From: Bryobacteraceae bacterium
GTDB taxonomy: Bacteria > Acidobacteriota > Terriglobia > Bryobacterales > Bryobacteraceae
DNA length: 8,341 bases
Direction of reading: 5' to 3'
NCBI GenBank assembly: GCA_030039005.1
Contig: JASHQT010000575.1
Span: 1 to 8,341, forward strand
Shown here piece by piece: positions 1-6,931 of the stretch. The notes beneath the pieces were generated by a model. It ran no database searches. It was not told the origin of the DNA and was given only the letters and a program-made list of their open reading frames with translations. The translations under genes were made by a program, and so were the position numbers. How positions within the stretch are numbered: the stretch's first letter is position 1; each line of letters opens with the position of its first letter.

Positions 1-1617
1 CCCTATTCGATCACCAGTGCGCCGCGAATCGCCGGCGGCATGGTGGTGATCGGCAACGCAGGCTCCGAATACGGCGTGCGCGGGTATATCACGGCGTACG
101 ATGCGGAGTCCGGGAGGTTGCGCTGGCGGTTCTACACCGTGCCCGGCAACCCATCGGCGGGATTCGAATCGAAGGCCATGCAGCGCGCCGCGAAAACCTG
201 GAGCGGCGAATGGTGGAAAACGGGCGGCGGGGGCACGGCCTGGGAAGGCATCGCCTACGATCCCTCGCTCGATCTGCTGTACTTCGGAACTGGCAACCCG
301 ACGGCGTGGTACCGCGCGTTACGCGGCCCGGGCGACAATCTCTACACGGCTTCCATCCTCGCCGTGCACGCCGCTACCGGCCAGTTGGCTTGGTATTTTC
401 AGCCAACGCCGGGAGACAACTGGGATTACGACGCCACCGAACCGCTTCTTCAAGCCGACTTGACCATCGGCGGACGCACTCGAAAAGTGGTCCTGCAAGC
501 CAATAAGAACGGTTATTTCTACGTTCTCGATCGCGCGACCGGGCAATTTATTTCCGGCGCTCCGTTCGTGAACGGGATTACCTGGGCCTCCGGCCTGGAT
601 GCTAAGACCGGCCGTCCCATCGTGTCCCAAGCGGCAGCCGATGGGCTGCAGCCCGCGATTGTCTCGCCGAGCTCCGATGGGGCGCACAACTGGAATCCCA
701 TGGCGTTCAGCCCGGCTACCGGACTGGTCTATCTGGCGGCCAAGGCAGGAACTCAGTCCCTGGTGGCGCCGGATGCAAAATGGAAATACGACCCCGACCG
801 GGACAATACCGGCATCGACGATTCTTACGCGGGGCCGCTCCTGGCCCAATTCCATAAGTTGCCCGCCGCCACCGGAGAATTACTGGCCTGGGATCCGGTG
901 GCGCAGAAAGCGGTCTGGAGCGCGCGCTATCCGGTGGTGGAAGGCGGCGGCGTGCTGGCCACCAGCGGCAACCTGGTATTTGAGGGGCGTTCGGATGGCG
1001 TGCTGGCGGCCTGGCGCGCCACCGACGGCCAGCAACTCTGGGCATTCGATGCCGGGACGGGCATTATGGCGCCTCCGGTGACGTACCTGGTGGATGGCGT
1101 CCAATATCTATCCGTGATGGCGGGATGGGGCGGGGCGGCGGGTTTGTACAACTCCTCCCAATTGGGCGCGGTGAAGCCGGGTTTCGGCAGGCTTCTCACG
1201 TTCACTCTCGGCGGAACTGCCGCGCTCACGGCGCCTGCCTTTGGGCACGCTGGCCCGCCACCAGCGCCTGAATTGAAGATCCGGACGTCGCCGCAATTGG
1301 TCAGCGAGGGGAAGCGGCTTTACGCGTCGCTATGCTCGCGTTGTCACGGCGGAGATGCAGTGGCGGGCCCACTGCCCGATCTCCGCTATTCGAACCAAGA
1401 AACGCTTGCTGGGATGGAGGACATTGTCCTGCGCGGAGGCCGTGTCGCCGGCGGGATGCCGTCGTTCCAATCGCTTTTGAAGGCTGCTCAGGTGCGGGCG
1501 ATCCAGGCCTATATCGTGGCCCGCGCTCGGGAGTCCGCAAGACTTACTTCTTTAGAGCCGCGTCCCAGTGCACCACCAAAGTCATCGGTGCATCGGACTC
1601 CGGGTCCGCGCCATTGA
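1..1617 (+). CDS. PQQ-dependent dehydrogenase with C-terminal cytochrome c domain (5' end missing)
   Basis: The reading frame is open from base 1 and stops at TGA 1615-1617, giving 538 residues. The signal peptide and roughly the first 150-180 residues lie outside the window. The product resembles quinohaemoprotein alcohol dehydrogenases: a periplasmic eight-bladed propeller that oxidises an alcohol or aldehyde using PQQ and Ca2+ and passes electrons to its own haem. Visible family motifs are SEYGVRGY with the Ca-ligand Glu (codon 67-69), GTGNP with the Ca-ligand Asn (codon 295-297), and GDNWDYDAT with the probable catalytic Asp (codon 424-426). Blade repeats such as ATGQLAW and ATDGQQLWAFDAGTG follow. 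After a Pro/Ala linker comes a monohaem cytochrome c domain with haem motif CSRCH (1333-1347) and a likely Met ligand in GGMPSF (1456-1458). The last 24 codons plus the stop lie antisense to the kinase gene. The substrate cannot be read from the sequence. Confidence 0.93.
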   Translation, partial: PYSITSAPRIAGGMVVIGNAGSEYGVRGYITAYDAESGRLRWRFYTVPGNPSAGFESKAMQRAAKTWSGEWWKTGGGGTAWEGIAYDPSLDLLYFGTGNPTAWYRALRGPGDNLYTASILAVHAATGQLAWYFQPTPGDNWDYDATEPLLQADLTIGGRTRKVVLQANKNGYFYVLDRATGQFISGAPFVNGITWASGLDAKTGRPIVSQAAADGLQPAIVSPSSDGAHNWNPMAFSPATGLVYLAAKAGTQSLVAPDAKWKYDPDRDNTGIDDSYAGPLLAQFHKLPAATGELLAWDPVAQKAVWSARYPVVEGGGVLATSGNLVFEGRSDGVLAAWRATDGQQLWAFDAGTGIMAPPVTYLVDGVQYLSVMAGWGGAAGLYNSSQLGAVKPGFGRLLTFTLGGTAALTAPAFGHAGPPPAPELKIRTSPQLVSEGKRLYASLCSRCHGGDAVAGPLPDLRYSNQETLAGMEDIVLRGGRVAGGMPSFQSLLKAAQVRAIQAYIVARARESARLTSLEPRPSAPPKSSVHRTPGPRH

Positions 1618-4378
1618 GGATCAGGAAGCGCTTGCCATCGCGGCTGATGTCGAACGGACTGGCCGGCGGCATTCTCACTGGAAATAGCGCTTGGGGAATG
1701 CCGTGCTCGAACTTGGCGCCCGCCTTTACCGGGACCGCCATGATTTTGCTGTCGGTGGAGACATAGAAAAGTTCCGTTCCGTCGTGGCTCCACAACGGAC
1801 GCGTACCTCCTTGGGCAGAAACTTGCCATTTGCCATCCGCGCTCGGGAAAGGCTGCACATACACCTCGGCTTCACCCGTCTCGTTGGACTCATAGGCCAA
1901 CCAATGCCCATCGGGTGACAGCTTCGCATGCAGTTCCCCGAAATCGGCTTGGAGAAACGGAAACGCCTTCCGGTCGCTCGCCAGCGGCAAAACCCAGACG
2001 TCGTCTTCGGCTTTGGAAGTGGCATTGTCGAAAATCGCGAAACGCCCGTCCGCCGACCAGTCCGTCGGCAAGGTCACCCCGCCGGCTTCGTACAGCAACT
2101 GTTCCTTTCCCGCTCCGTTCGCGGCCTTCTGATAGAGGCCGTACCCTCCGCCGCGGTTGGAAGTGAACAGAATCCGGCTGCCATCCGGAGACCACACCGG
2201 AAACATGTCGTTGCCGGGGTCGAAGGTAAGGCGGGATTCCGTACCATGAGCCAAATCGAGAAGCCAGAGATCGTAAGTGCCCAATGCCGGGTCGAGGCGG
2301 TCCACGACTACTGATTTGCCGTTTGGCGCCAGGACCGCGGCTTGCATGACGGCAGCCGGGCCCACTGTTCCCAGCGGCTGCCCGCTTCGATTGAACCAAG
2401 TGAGTTGCGATCGCAAGGACCCGCCGCCGGAGGAGTAGGCCAGCACGCCGGTTTGCGACACAGAAAATTGGCCTTGAGCGGTGCCCTCCACATAGTTCAC
2501 GTGCTCGGCGACAGGCAAGGGTTCGCCGATCGTGCGCAGGCGCGGGGCGTCGAACCGTTGCGCCATCAGAGTATTCCGCCGCATGAAGAGCAGAACCCCA
2601 GGCGGTGAGTAGACCGCGTTGGAGGCAGCGGCAATCACCAGCCGCCGCTCCTTCGATTCCAAATCGCCGGCGTAGACGGCCGTCTTCTCCGGGCTTCCGC
2701 TGCGTGCTGTAAAAAGAAAGTGCCTGCCATCGGGAAGAAACCACGGAAAGCGGTGACTGGTCTCGCGCGCCGGTGCCTCGAGCGTGGTTACCGGACTCGG
2801 AGTGCCCCCGGCCGCCGGAACGCGAAAAAGTGGCGCGCCATAGCTGGGCGTGAAGACGATGACATTATTCTGGTTCCAGCTTCCGCCGCGGCCATCGGGC
2901 GCATTGCACAGCCGGACTGCCGGGCCGCCGGCGATCGCAATCGTTTTCAGTGCGCCGGGCACGAAGAACCCTACGAACCGGCTGTCCGGCGACCAAAACG
3001 GATCGGCGGCGCCATCGGTCGCGGGAAGCGGCCGCGCCTCGATCGCGTCGAGATCGCGTATCCAAAGTTGTGGATGACTGTCGGTTTCCGCCACGAAAGC
3101 CAGGTGTCGGCCGTCCGGGGAAAGCGCGGGTAGGCTGACGCCTGAAAAGCTGGCCTTTCCCGGCGGCGCCACGAAGAACCTTACCGCCGGCGGTTCCTGG
3201 GCCGCGGGCCGCGGCCAGAGTACGGCAGTCGCAACGGCGACGATGGCTGCGACAGCAACCCAGGCTAGCCAAATCCGGCGGGGAGGCCGCGCCGCAGCCG
3301 GCTCCGCGGCGGAAGGCTCGCCCAATTCATCCAGTAAAACGCGCGCCTCGCCAATATCGCGCAGCCGCGTATTCGCATCCTTGCGGAGGCAGCGGACAAG
3401 GAGACGGCGAATGTGCGGCGGCGTCTCGCGAGGCAGCTTATTCCAATCCGGCGTGTCCTTCAACACAGAGGCCACCGTCGCGGCAATCGTCTCGCCGACG
3501 AACGGGCGCGAGCCGGTCAACATTTCATAGAGCACGACACCGAAGGCCCAAATGTCGGCGCGTTTGTCCACTGGCTTGCCACGTGCCTGCTCGGGCGACA
3601 TGTAGGCGGCGGTGCCTACGATCATCCCCGCCAGCGTCACAGCGGGCGAAGGCGTGGGCGACACCGCGGAATTCAATTCCGGCATGCTCGCCGCGTCGTC
3701 CGGGGATTTGGCGAGGCCAAAATCCAGCAACTTGACCACACCGCTGGGCGTGATCCTGATGTTGGCGGGTTTGAGGTCCCGATGCACGATGCCCCGCTCG
3801 TGCGCCGCTTCCAGGCCGGCCGCGATCTGGCGCGCGATCGGGATGGCGTCTTCGAGTGGCAGCGGGCCACACAGGTTGGCGCCTTCCACAAACTCCATCA
3901 CCAGCGCGCCACGCTCAACGGCGTAAATGGCGGCGATGTTGGGATGATTCAACTGCGCCAACACCTGCGCCTCTTGTTCGAAGCGCGCCATGTACTGCGC
4001 ATCGCCGGCGAGCACCGCAGGCAACACCTTGATAGCGACATCGCGATTGAGCTGGCTGTCGCGGGCACGGTACACTTCGCCCATTCCGCCCGCGCCGAGG
4101 GCCGCGACGATCTCATACGGACCTAGCCGGCTGCCCGGCGACAGCGTGCCGAGGCCTCCGGGCGCCGCGATCAATCGCGCGGCGTCTTCGATGGCGCTAT
4201 TTTCGAGGAACTTCGCGCCCGCGGCCTTCCGGTCAGCTTTCAGGAGCCGGGCCACTTGCGCGCGCAATTCGGGATTTCCAGCACAGGCGGCCTCGAGAGC
4301 AGCGGCCCAGTGCGATTCAGGCAACTCGCGGAGCTGATCGAAGAGGTCGACCGCCTGCCCGTACTCGTCGGCCTGCAT
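1544..4378 (-). CDS. Membrane serine/threonine protein kinase with C-terminal PD40/WD40-like beta-propeller
   Basis: This 944-residue protein has the acidobacterial PknB-like architecture. Residues 1-87 form a helical N-terminal region (ELPESHWAAALEA). The kinase domain spans about 88-352: glycine loop GAGGMGEVY (95-103), VAIK with Lys117, helix-C Glu136, catalytic HRDLKPAN (199-206), DFG (219-221), and SPE in the APE position (261-263). All key residues are present, so it should be active. One membrane segment (about 369-388) puts the rest outside the cytoplasm. That part carries about nine PD40/TolB-type strands of the form (L/W)SPDG...(near 418, 462, 547, 682, 728, 772, 818, 862 and 909) and probably acts as a ligand-sensing propeller. 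It diverges from the secreted-protein gene at 4497 and converges on the dehydrogenase gene. No Shine-Dalgarno precedes ATG 4376-4378, but TATAAT lies 7 nt upstream. The ligand and phosphorylation targets are unknown. Confidence 0.95.
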   Translation of the reverse strand: MQADEYGQAVDLFDQLRELPESHWAAALEAACAGNPELRAQVARLLKADRKAAGAKFLENSAIEDAARLIAAPGGLGTLSPGSRLGPYEIVAALGAGGMGEVYRARDSQLNRDVAIKVLPAVLAGDAQYMARFEQEAQVLAQLNHPNIAAIYAVERGALVMEFVEGANLCGPLPLEDAIPIARQIAAGLEAAHERGIVHRDLKPANIRITPSGVVKLLDFGLAKSPDDAASMPELNSAVSPTPSPAVTLAGMIVGTAAYMSPEQARGKPVDKRADIWAFGVVLYEMLTGSRPFVGETIAATVASVLKDTPDWNKLPRETPPHIRRLLVRCLRKDANTRLRDIGEARVLLDELGEPSAAEPAAARPPRRIWLAWVAVAAIVAVATAVLWPRPAAQEPPAVRFFVAPPGKASFSGVSLPALSPDGRHLAFVAETDSHPQLWIRDLDAIEARPLPATDGAADPFWSPDSRFVGFFVPGALKTIAIAGGPAVRLCNAPDGRGGSWNQNNVIVFTPSYGAPLFRVPAAGGTPSPVTTLEAPARETSHRFPWFLPDGRHFLFTARSGSPEKTAVYAGDLESKERRLVIAAASNAVYSPPGVLLFMRRNTLMAQRFDAPRLRTIGEPLPVAEHVNYVEGTAQGQFSVSQTGVLAYSSGGGSLRSQLTWFNRSGQPLGTVGPAAVMQAAVLAPNGKSVVVDRLDPALGTYDLWLLDLAHGTESRLTFDPGNDMFPVWSPDGSRILFTSNRGGGYGLYQKAANGAGKEQLLYEAGGVTLPTDWSADGRFAIFDNATSKAEDDVWVLPLASDRKAFPFLQADFGELHAKLSPDGHWLAYESNETGEAEVYVQPFPSADGKWQVSAQGGTRPLWSHDGTELFYVSTDSKIMAVPVKAGAKFEHGIPQALFPVRMPPASPFDISRDGKRFLILNGADPESDAPMTLVVHWDAALKK

Positions 4379-4496
4379 CGTCGAGATTATAGCCGATCAC
4401 AACCGCCGGGCCCGTAGTCCCAGCGGAATCTGTTGCGGTTCGCCGCGCCGGGAAGAGTTGGTGTACGCTTGATGCTTGATCCGGGGGAGGAATTCG
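4379..4496. other. Divergent intergenic region between kinase and secreted-protein genes
   Basis: This 118-bp GC-rich spacer must carry the start signals of both divergent genes. The minus-strand TATAAT at 4386-4391 is the only convincing promoter element. On the plus strand a purine-rich Shine-Dalgarno (GGGGGAGG, 4483-4490) precedes the gene at 4497. I could not find a well-spaced -35/-10 pair for that gene. No repeat or RNA gene is visible. Confidence 0.6.
4386..4391 (-). promoter_or_regulatory. -10 hexamer for a probably leaderless kinase transcript
   Basis: Read on the minus strand this is a perfect TATAAT, separated by 7 nt (CTCGACG) from the kinase ATG at 4378. A start site at the usual distance from a -10 box would fall at or within about a base of the ATG. 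No purine-rich ribosome site exists in between. I see no good -35 hexamer in the GC-rich sequence 16-18 bp upstream, so the promoter is only moderately supported. Confidence 0.5.
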
Positions 4497-5357
4497 ATGA
4501 ATCGTTTTCGGTGGATCACGTTGGCCGCCGCGCTCGTGGCGCCGGGGGCGAGTTTCGCCCAGATCGCGTGCACACGAGACGGCATCGCGGAAGCTACCAA
4601 CCTCTATATAGCGGCGCAAACCAAGGGCGATCCGTCCGCGCTGCCGCTGGCCAAGGGGCTGGCATATATCGAGAACATGCAGGTGGTGGACATCAAGTCC
4701 GGGGTGATCCAGAAGCCGATGAAGATCGATTTTCACCGCACATTGATCGACCCGGCCGAGTGCCAGAGTTTTACGGAAATCATCGTCACCGATAAAACCC
4801 ATCCCTACGTGCTTGGAACGCGGCTGCGTGTCAATCACGACAAGATCGTGGAGATCGAATCGATGGTGACGCAGCAAGGCGACTGGCTGTTCAACGCCGA
4901 CAACTATTACAAATGGTCGCCGAACGAAAAATGGGGCGAAATTCCGCCGGACGAGCGCGATACGCGCGATACGCTGGTGGCTGCGGCCAACGCGTATCTG
5001 GATGCGTTCCTCGAAGGCAAGGGCGAGCTGGTGCCCTGGGGCTATCCATGTGAGCGCACCGAAGGCGGCCTACGCACCGGCAAGGAGGTGCCGCAAGATA
5101 CCTGCCAGGTGGGCGTACCGAGCGGCGTCAACATTGTTGGGCGGCGCTTTCTGGTCGACGAAACCATTGGCGCGGTGGTCGCATTTTGCAATTTCGGCGT
5201 CGGCGGATTGCCCGATACGCATCTGTTTCGCGTGGAGCACGGCAAGCTACGCTACGTGCACACGCTGACGCATGTGCCGCCGGGATTCAAGGTTCCGGTT
5301 CCACGCGGCCCGCGTCCGCCGGCTACGGGAAGCCAGGCACCCGATAGCGGGAAATAG
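4497..5357 (+). CDS. Secreted protein of two SnoaL/NTF2-like halves (DUF8021-like)
   Basis: The product has 286 residues. A signal peptide covers residues 1-21 (arginines, then LAAALVAPGAS, cleavage probably after SFA), so the protein is likely periplasmic or secreted. The mature part contains two similar halves. Residues 27-125 begin EATNLYIAAQTKGDPSALP and end TRLRVNHDKIVEIES. Residues 157-258 begin AAANAYLDAFLEGKGELVP and end HLFRVEHGKLRYVHT. This pattern of helix, DxxFxxG-like turn and sheet suggests a tandem SnoaL/NTF2-like fold, as in the uncharacterised family I recall as DUF8021. Five cysteines (25, 89, 185, 203, 231) may form disulfides. The tail from 260 is Pro/Gly-rich. ATG 4497 is chosen over the in-frame TTG at 4476 because GGGGGAGG lies 6 nt upstream and the signal peptide begins there. 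No catalytic residues are recognised and no function is assigned. Confidence 0.85.
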   Translation: MNRFRWITLAAALVAPGASFAQIACTRDGIAEATNLYIAAQTKGDPSALPLAKGLAYIENMQVVDIKSGVIQKPMKIDFHRTLIDPAECQSFTEIIVTDKTHPYVLGTRLRVNHDKIVEIESMVTQQGDWLFNADNYYKWSPNEKWGEIPPDERDTRDTLVAAANAYLDAFLEGKGELVPWGYPCERTEGGLRTGKEVPQDTCQVGVPSGVNIVGRRFLVDETIGAVVAFCNFGVGGLPDTHLFRVEHGKLRYVHTLTHVPPGFKVPVPRGPRPPATGSQAPDSGK

Positions 5358-5543
5358 CCCGGCCCAGCACTCCGCGCGGCCTGACTCAATTTTCTGTGTC
5401 AACGCGCTCAACGCCTGCGTCGCTTCGCTCAGGTCGCGCCGATCGCCCACGCCAAAATGCGAGAAACCACCTACTAATTGCGCCCCCGGCGTATGGGGGA
5501 ACGGCGCGAGCCGTGCTTCTCAAGCCGCCCGAAGGAGAAATCC
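5358..5543. other. Intergenic region upstream of the cytochrome gene
   Basis: This 186-bp gap shows no convincing gene and no intrinsic terminator. Its only clear structure is a pair of adjacent short hairpins at 5483-5514, just before the Shine-Dalgarno of the next gene. A minus-strand frame between about 5475 and 5380 reads like a helical stretch (DLSEATQALSALTQKIES), but it has no start signal and I do not call it a gene. No clear sigma70 promoter was found. Confidence 0.6.
5483..5514 (+). promoter_or_regulatory. Two adjacent hairpins in the 5' leader of the cytochrome gene
   Basis: CCCCC (5483-5487) and GGGGG (5495-5499) pair around a 7-nt loop. After one base, ACGGC (5501-5505) and GCCGT (5510-5514) pair around the loop GCGA, a GNRA-type tetraloop. 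There is no following T-tract, so this is not a terminator. It sits 17 nt before the Shine-Dalgarno AAGGAG (5532-5537) and could affect mRNA stability or translation. The stems are short in a GC-rich background, so chance is possible. Confidence 0.4.
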
Positions 5544-6731
5544 ATGAAGCGTGGGGTTCATGTCTTGTTGGGCGCGTTGTGCGCGCTCGCGGTGCTGGGT
5601 CTGGGGGCAATGATGTACGTCAAGCCGGCGAGGGGGCAAAACGCGGCGCCCAATGCGCAAACCTCGGGCGCGTTCTTCAAGAACGTCACAACGAGCACCC
5701 TGAAAGGGCTCACGCCGAGCGATTTCCTGGCAGCCATGGGCGTCATGTCGGCCGCCTTGGGATATGACTGCTCCAATTGCCATCCTGGCGCGGGCACGGA
5801 TGCCATGGATTGGGCCAGCGACAGCATTCCGCAAAAAAGAATCGCGCGCCAGATGGTGGAGATGGTAGCCGATATCAATCGCCGTTACTTCGGCGGGGCA
5901 CAACACGTGACCTGCTGGACCTGCCATCACGCCCTGGACGAGCCCACTACTTCGATCGCTCTGGATAAGCTCTATGGCGAGCCGAACGACGAAAAGGTCG
6001 ACGTTGTGGCGCCCGCGGAAAACGAACCTCCGGCGGCGCGGATTCTCGATCAATACATCGAAGCGTTGGGCGGTGCGGAGAAGCTGGCGCAAGTCAGGAG
6101 CTACGTCATCAGCGGGCACAGCGAAGGCTACAGCGATTTGGGCGGCAACGGCGCCTTCCAGATTATTGCGCAAGCACCTGATCGCCGCGGCATGTGGATC
6201 CACTTCCCCGAGCACCCGGATCGCGGAATCAGCGCCTGGACGTATGACGGGACAACTGGATGGATCAGCACGCCGCGCGGTTTCTTGCGCGAATACGAGC
6301 TCAACGGAAACGATCTCGCCGGCGCCAAGCTCGATTCGCTGCTCGCGTTCCCGGCGGGAATCAAGACAGCCCTCTCCAACTGGCGCGTGGGCCTGGACGA
6401 CGCCATCCAGGACCGTCCCGTCTACGTGGTTCAGGGTAGTGCCCCGGGCGGGCTGCTGGCCACGTTCTACTTCGACAAGGAGACACATCTGTTGCTGCGT
6501 TATGTGCGCAGGACGCCGTCACCAGTGGGGCGCGTGACTGTTCAGCAGGATTTCGGCAATTATCGCGACGTAGACGGCGTGAAGTTCGCCTTCCAATATT
6601 CATTCCTCTGGCTGGACGGCCGCTTCACCGCCGTGATCGACGACGTCAAGCTGAATGTTCCCGTGGAAGCCTCAGACTTCGGCCGGCCATCGGGAAGCAA
6701 AATCGCACAATCGCTCCCCGGAGGCCGATAG
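5544..6731 (+). CDS. Dihaem reaction-centre-type cytochrome c fused to a LolA-like domain
   Basis: The product has 395 residues. An N-terminal hydrophobic segment (about 5-26, ending near PARGQ) is a signal peptide or anchor, so the protein acts in the periplasm. Residues about 40-135 match the photosynthetic reaction centre cytochrome c subunit family (CytoC_RC type), cut down to two haem sites: CSNCH (76-80) and CWTCH (124-128). Each follows a Met-bearing helix of the family type, FLAAMGVMSAALG and ARQMVEMVADINRRYF, which would supply the axial Met. From about 167 (ARILDQYIEALGGAEKL) to about 388 there is a beta-rich LolA/LppX-like module with YDGTTGWIST and LRYVRRTPSPVGRV. ATG 5544 is preferred over the in-frame codon at 5478 because AAGGAG stands 6 nt upstream and the signal sequence follows. 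The next, broken reading frame starts 2 nt after the stop. The probable role is electron transfer; the partner is unknown. Confidence 0.88.
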   Translation: MKRGVHVLLGALCALAVLGLGAMMYVKPARGQNAAPNAQTSGAFFKNVTTSTLKGLTPSDFLAAMGVMSAALGYDCSNCHPGAGTDAMDWASDSIPQKRIARQMVEMVADINRRYFGGAQHVTCWTCHHALDEPTTSIALDKLYGEPNDEKVDVVAPAENEPPAARILDQYIEALGGAEKLAQVRSYVISGHSEGYSDLGGNGAFQIIAQAPDRRGMWIHFPEHPDRGISAWTYDGTTGWISTPRGFLREYELNGNDLAGAKLDSLLAFPAGIKTALSNWRVGLDDAIQDRPVYVVQGSAPGGLLATFYFDKETHLLLRYVRRTPSPVGRVTVQQDFGNYRDVDGVKFAFQYSFLWLDGRFTAVIDDVKLNVPVEASDFGRPSGSKIAQSLPGGR

Positions 6732-6733
6732 CC

Positions 6734-6893
6734 GTGGCGCAGGTCATCGGCGGCATCGCCGGCTCGCATTCTCCCACCATTGGCTTCGCGCTAGACCGGC
6801 ACAAGCAGGGACGATCCCGCGTGGGCCTCGCGCCCGCCGGCATCCGGGAAGCCAGTCGACGGATAGCCAGAAATGAGCTGACGTCCGAATATT
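6734..6893 (+). pseudogene. Remnant of a class III extradiol ring-cleavage dioxygenase (LigB-like), frameshifted and truncated
   Basis: GTG 6734, with GGAGG at 6720-6724 nine nt upstream, opens a frame reading VAQVIGGIAGSHSPTIGFAL. This is the N-terminus of the protocatechuate/gallate dioxygenase family, and His12 falls where LigB has an iron ligand. The frame stays open to TAA 6899-6901 (55 codons) but loses similarity after HKQ. Dropping one G from the run at 6808-6810 restores DDPAWA, matching the family's KQxDPxWAP. That frame runs to KPVDG and stops at TAG 6864-6866, where the family usually has Trp (TGG). A weak trace (PEM, then GACGTC) continues to about 6893, after which AT-rich unrelated sequence begins. 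The family is normally about 280 residues or longer, so most of the gene is gone. It followed the cytochrome gene by 2 nt and was probably co-transcribed. Most of the C-terminal metal site is missing, so it cannot work. Confidence 0.7.
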
Positions 6894-6911
6894 CTCTATA
6901 ATTCCCATAGG

Positions 6912-6930
6912 CAACTGTGAATCACAATTG
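6912..6930. promoter_or_regulatory. 19-bp palindrome upstream of the -35 box (candidate operator)
   Basis: CAACTGTGAATCACAATTG has two 9-bp arms around one central A, with a single mismatched pair (6915/6927). It ends 3 bp before the TTGACA hexamer, centred about 48 bp upstream of the predicted start, a common position for an activator. The TGTGA/TCACA half sites resemble several regulator families, but the 1-bp spacing does not fit CRP. Confidence 0.6.
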
Positions 6931-6931
6931 G

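Noticed and set aside
4476..4496. Upstream in-frame TTG start for the secreted protein
   Set aside because: It would place seven residues including the Shine-Dalgarno sequence before the signal peptide; ATG 4497 with GGGGGAGG 6 nt upstream is far better.
5340..5351. CCCG-ATAG-CGGG hairpin at the end of the secreted-protein gene as a terminator
   Set aside because: Only 4 bp and no following T-tract.
5413..5433. REP-like imperfect hairpin GCCTG...CAGG
   Set aside because: Single copy in the window with only four certain pairs; no evidence of a repeat family.
5380..5475. Minus-strand helical-looking reading (DLSEATQALSALTQKIES) in the intergenic gap
   Set aside because: No start codon with a ribosome site and no recognised family; possibly a decayed fragment but not supportable.
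5478..5543. Upstream in-frame start for the dihaem cytochrome
   Set aside because: The extra 22 residues are Arg-rich, run through the hairpins and the AAGGAG site, and would bury the signal sequence.
5520..6488. Long minus-strand frame (322 codons) opposite the cytochrome gene
   Set aside because: It has no family motifs and is an antisense shadow of a gene with clear haem motifs; such frames are expected in GC-rich DNA.
6655..6876. Plus-strand 73-codon frame overlapping the cytochrome 3' end
   Set aside because: Arg/His-rich out-of-frame reading; the neighbouring frame from GTG 6734 carries the recognisable dioxygenase remnant.
6897..6902. TATAAT hexamer on the plus strand
   Set aside because: No acceptable -35 at 16-18 bp upstream; the TTGACA-17-TATAGT promoter just downstream is much stronger.
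6916..6926. CRP-like site (TGTGA/TCACA)
   Set aside because: The half sites are separated by 1 bp, not the 6 bp that CRP needs; kept only as a generic operator candidate.
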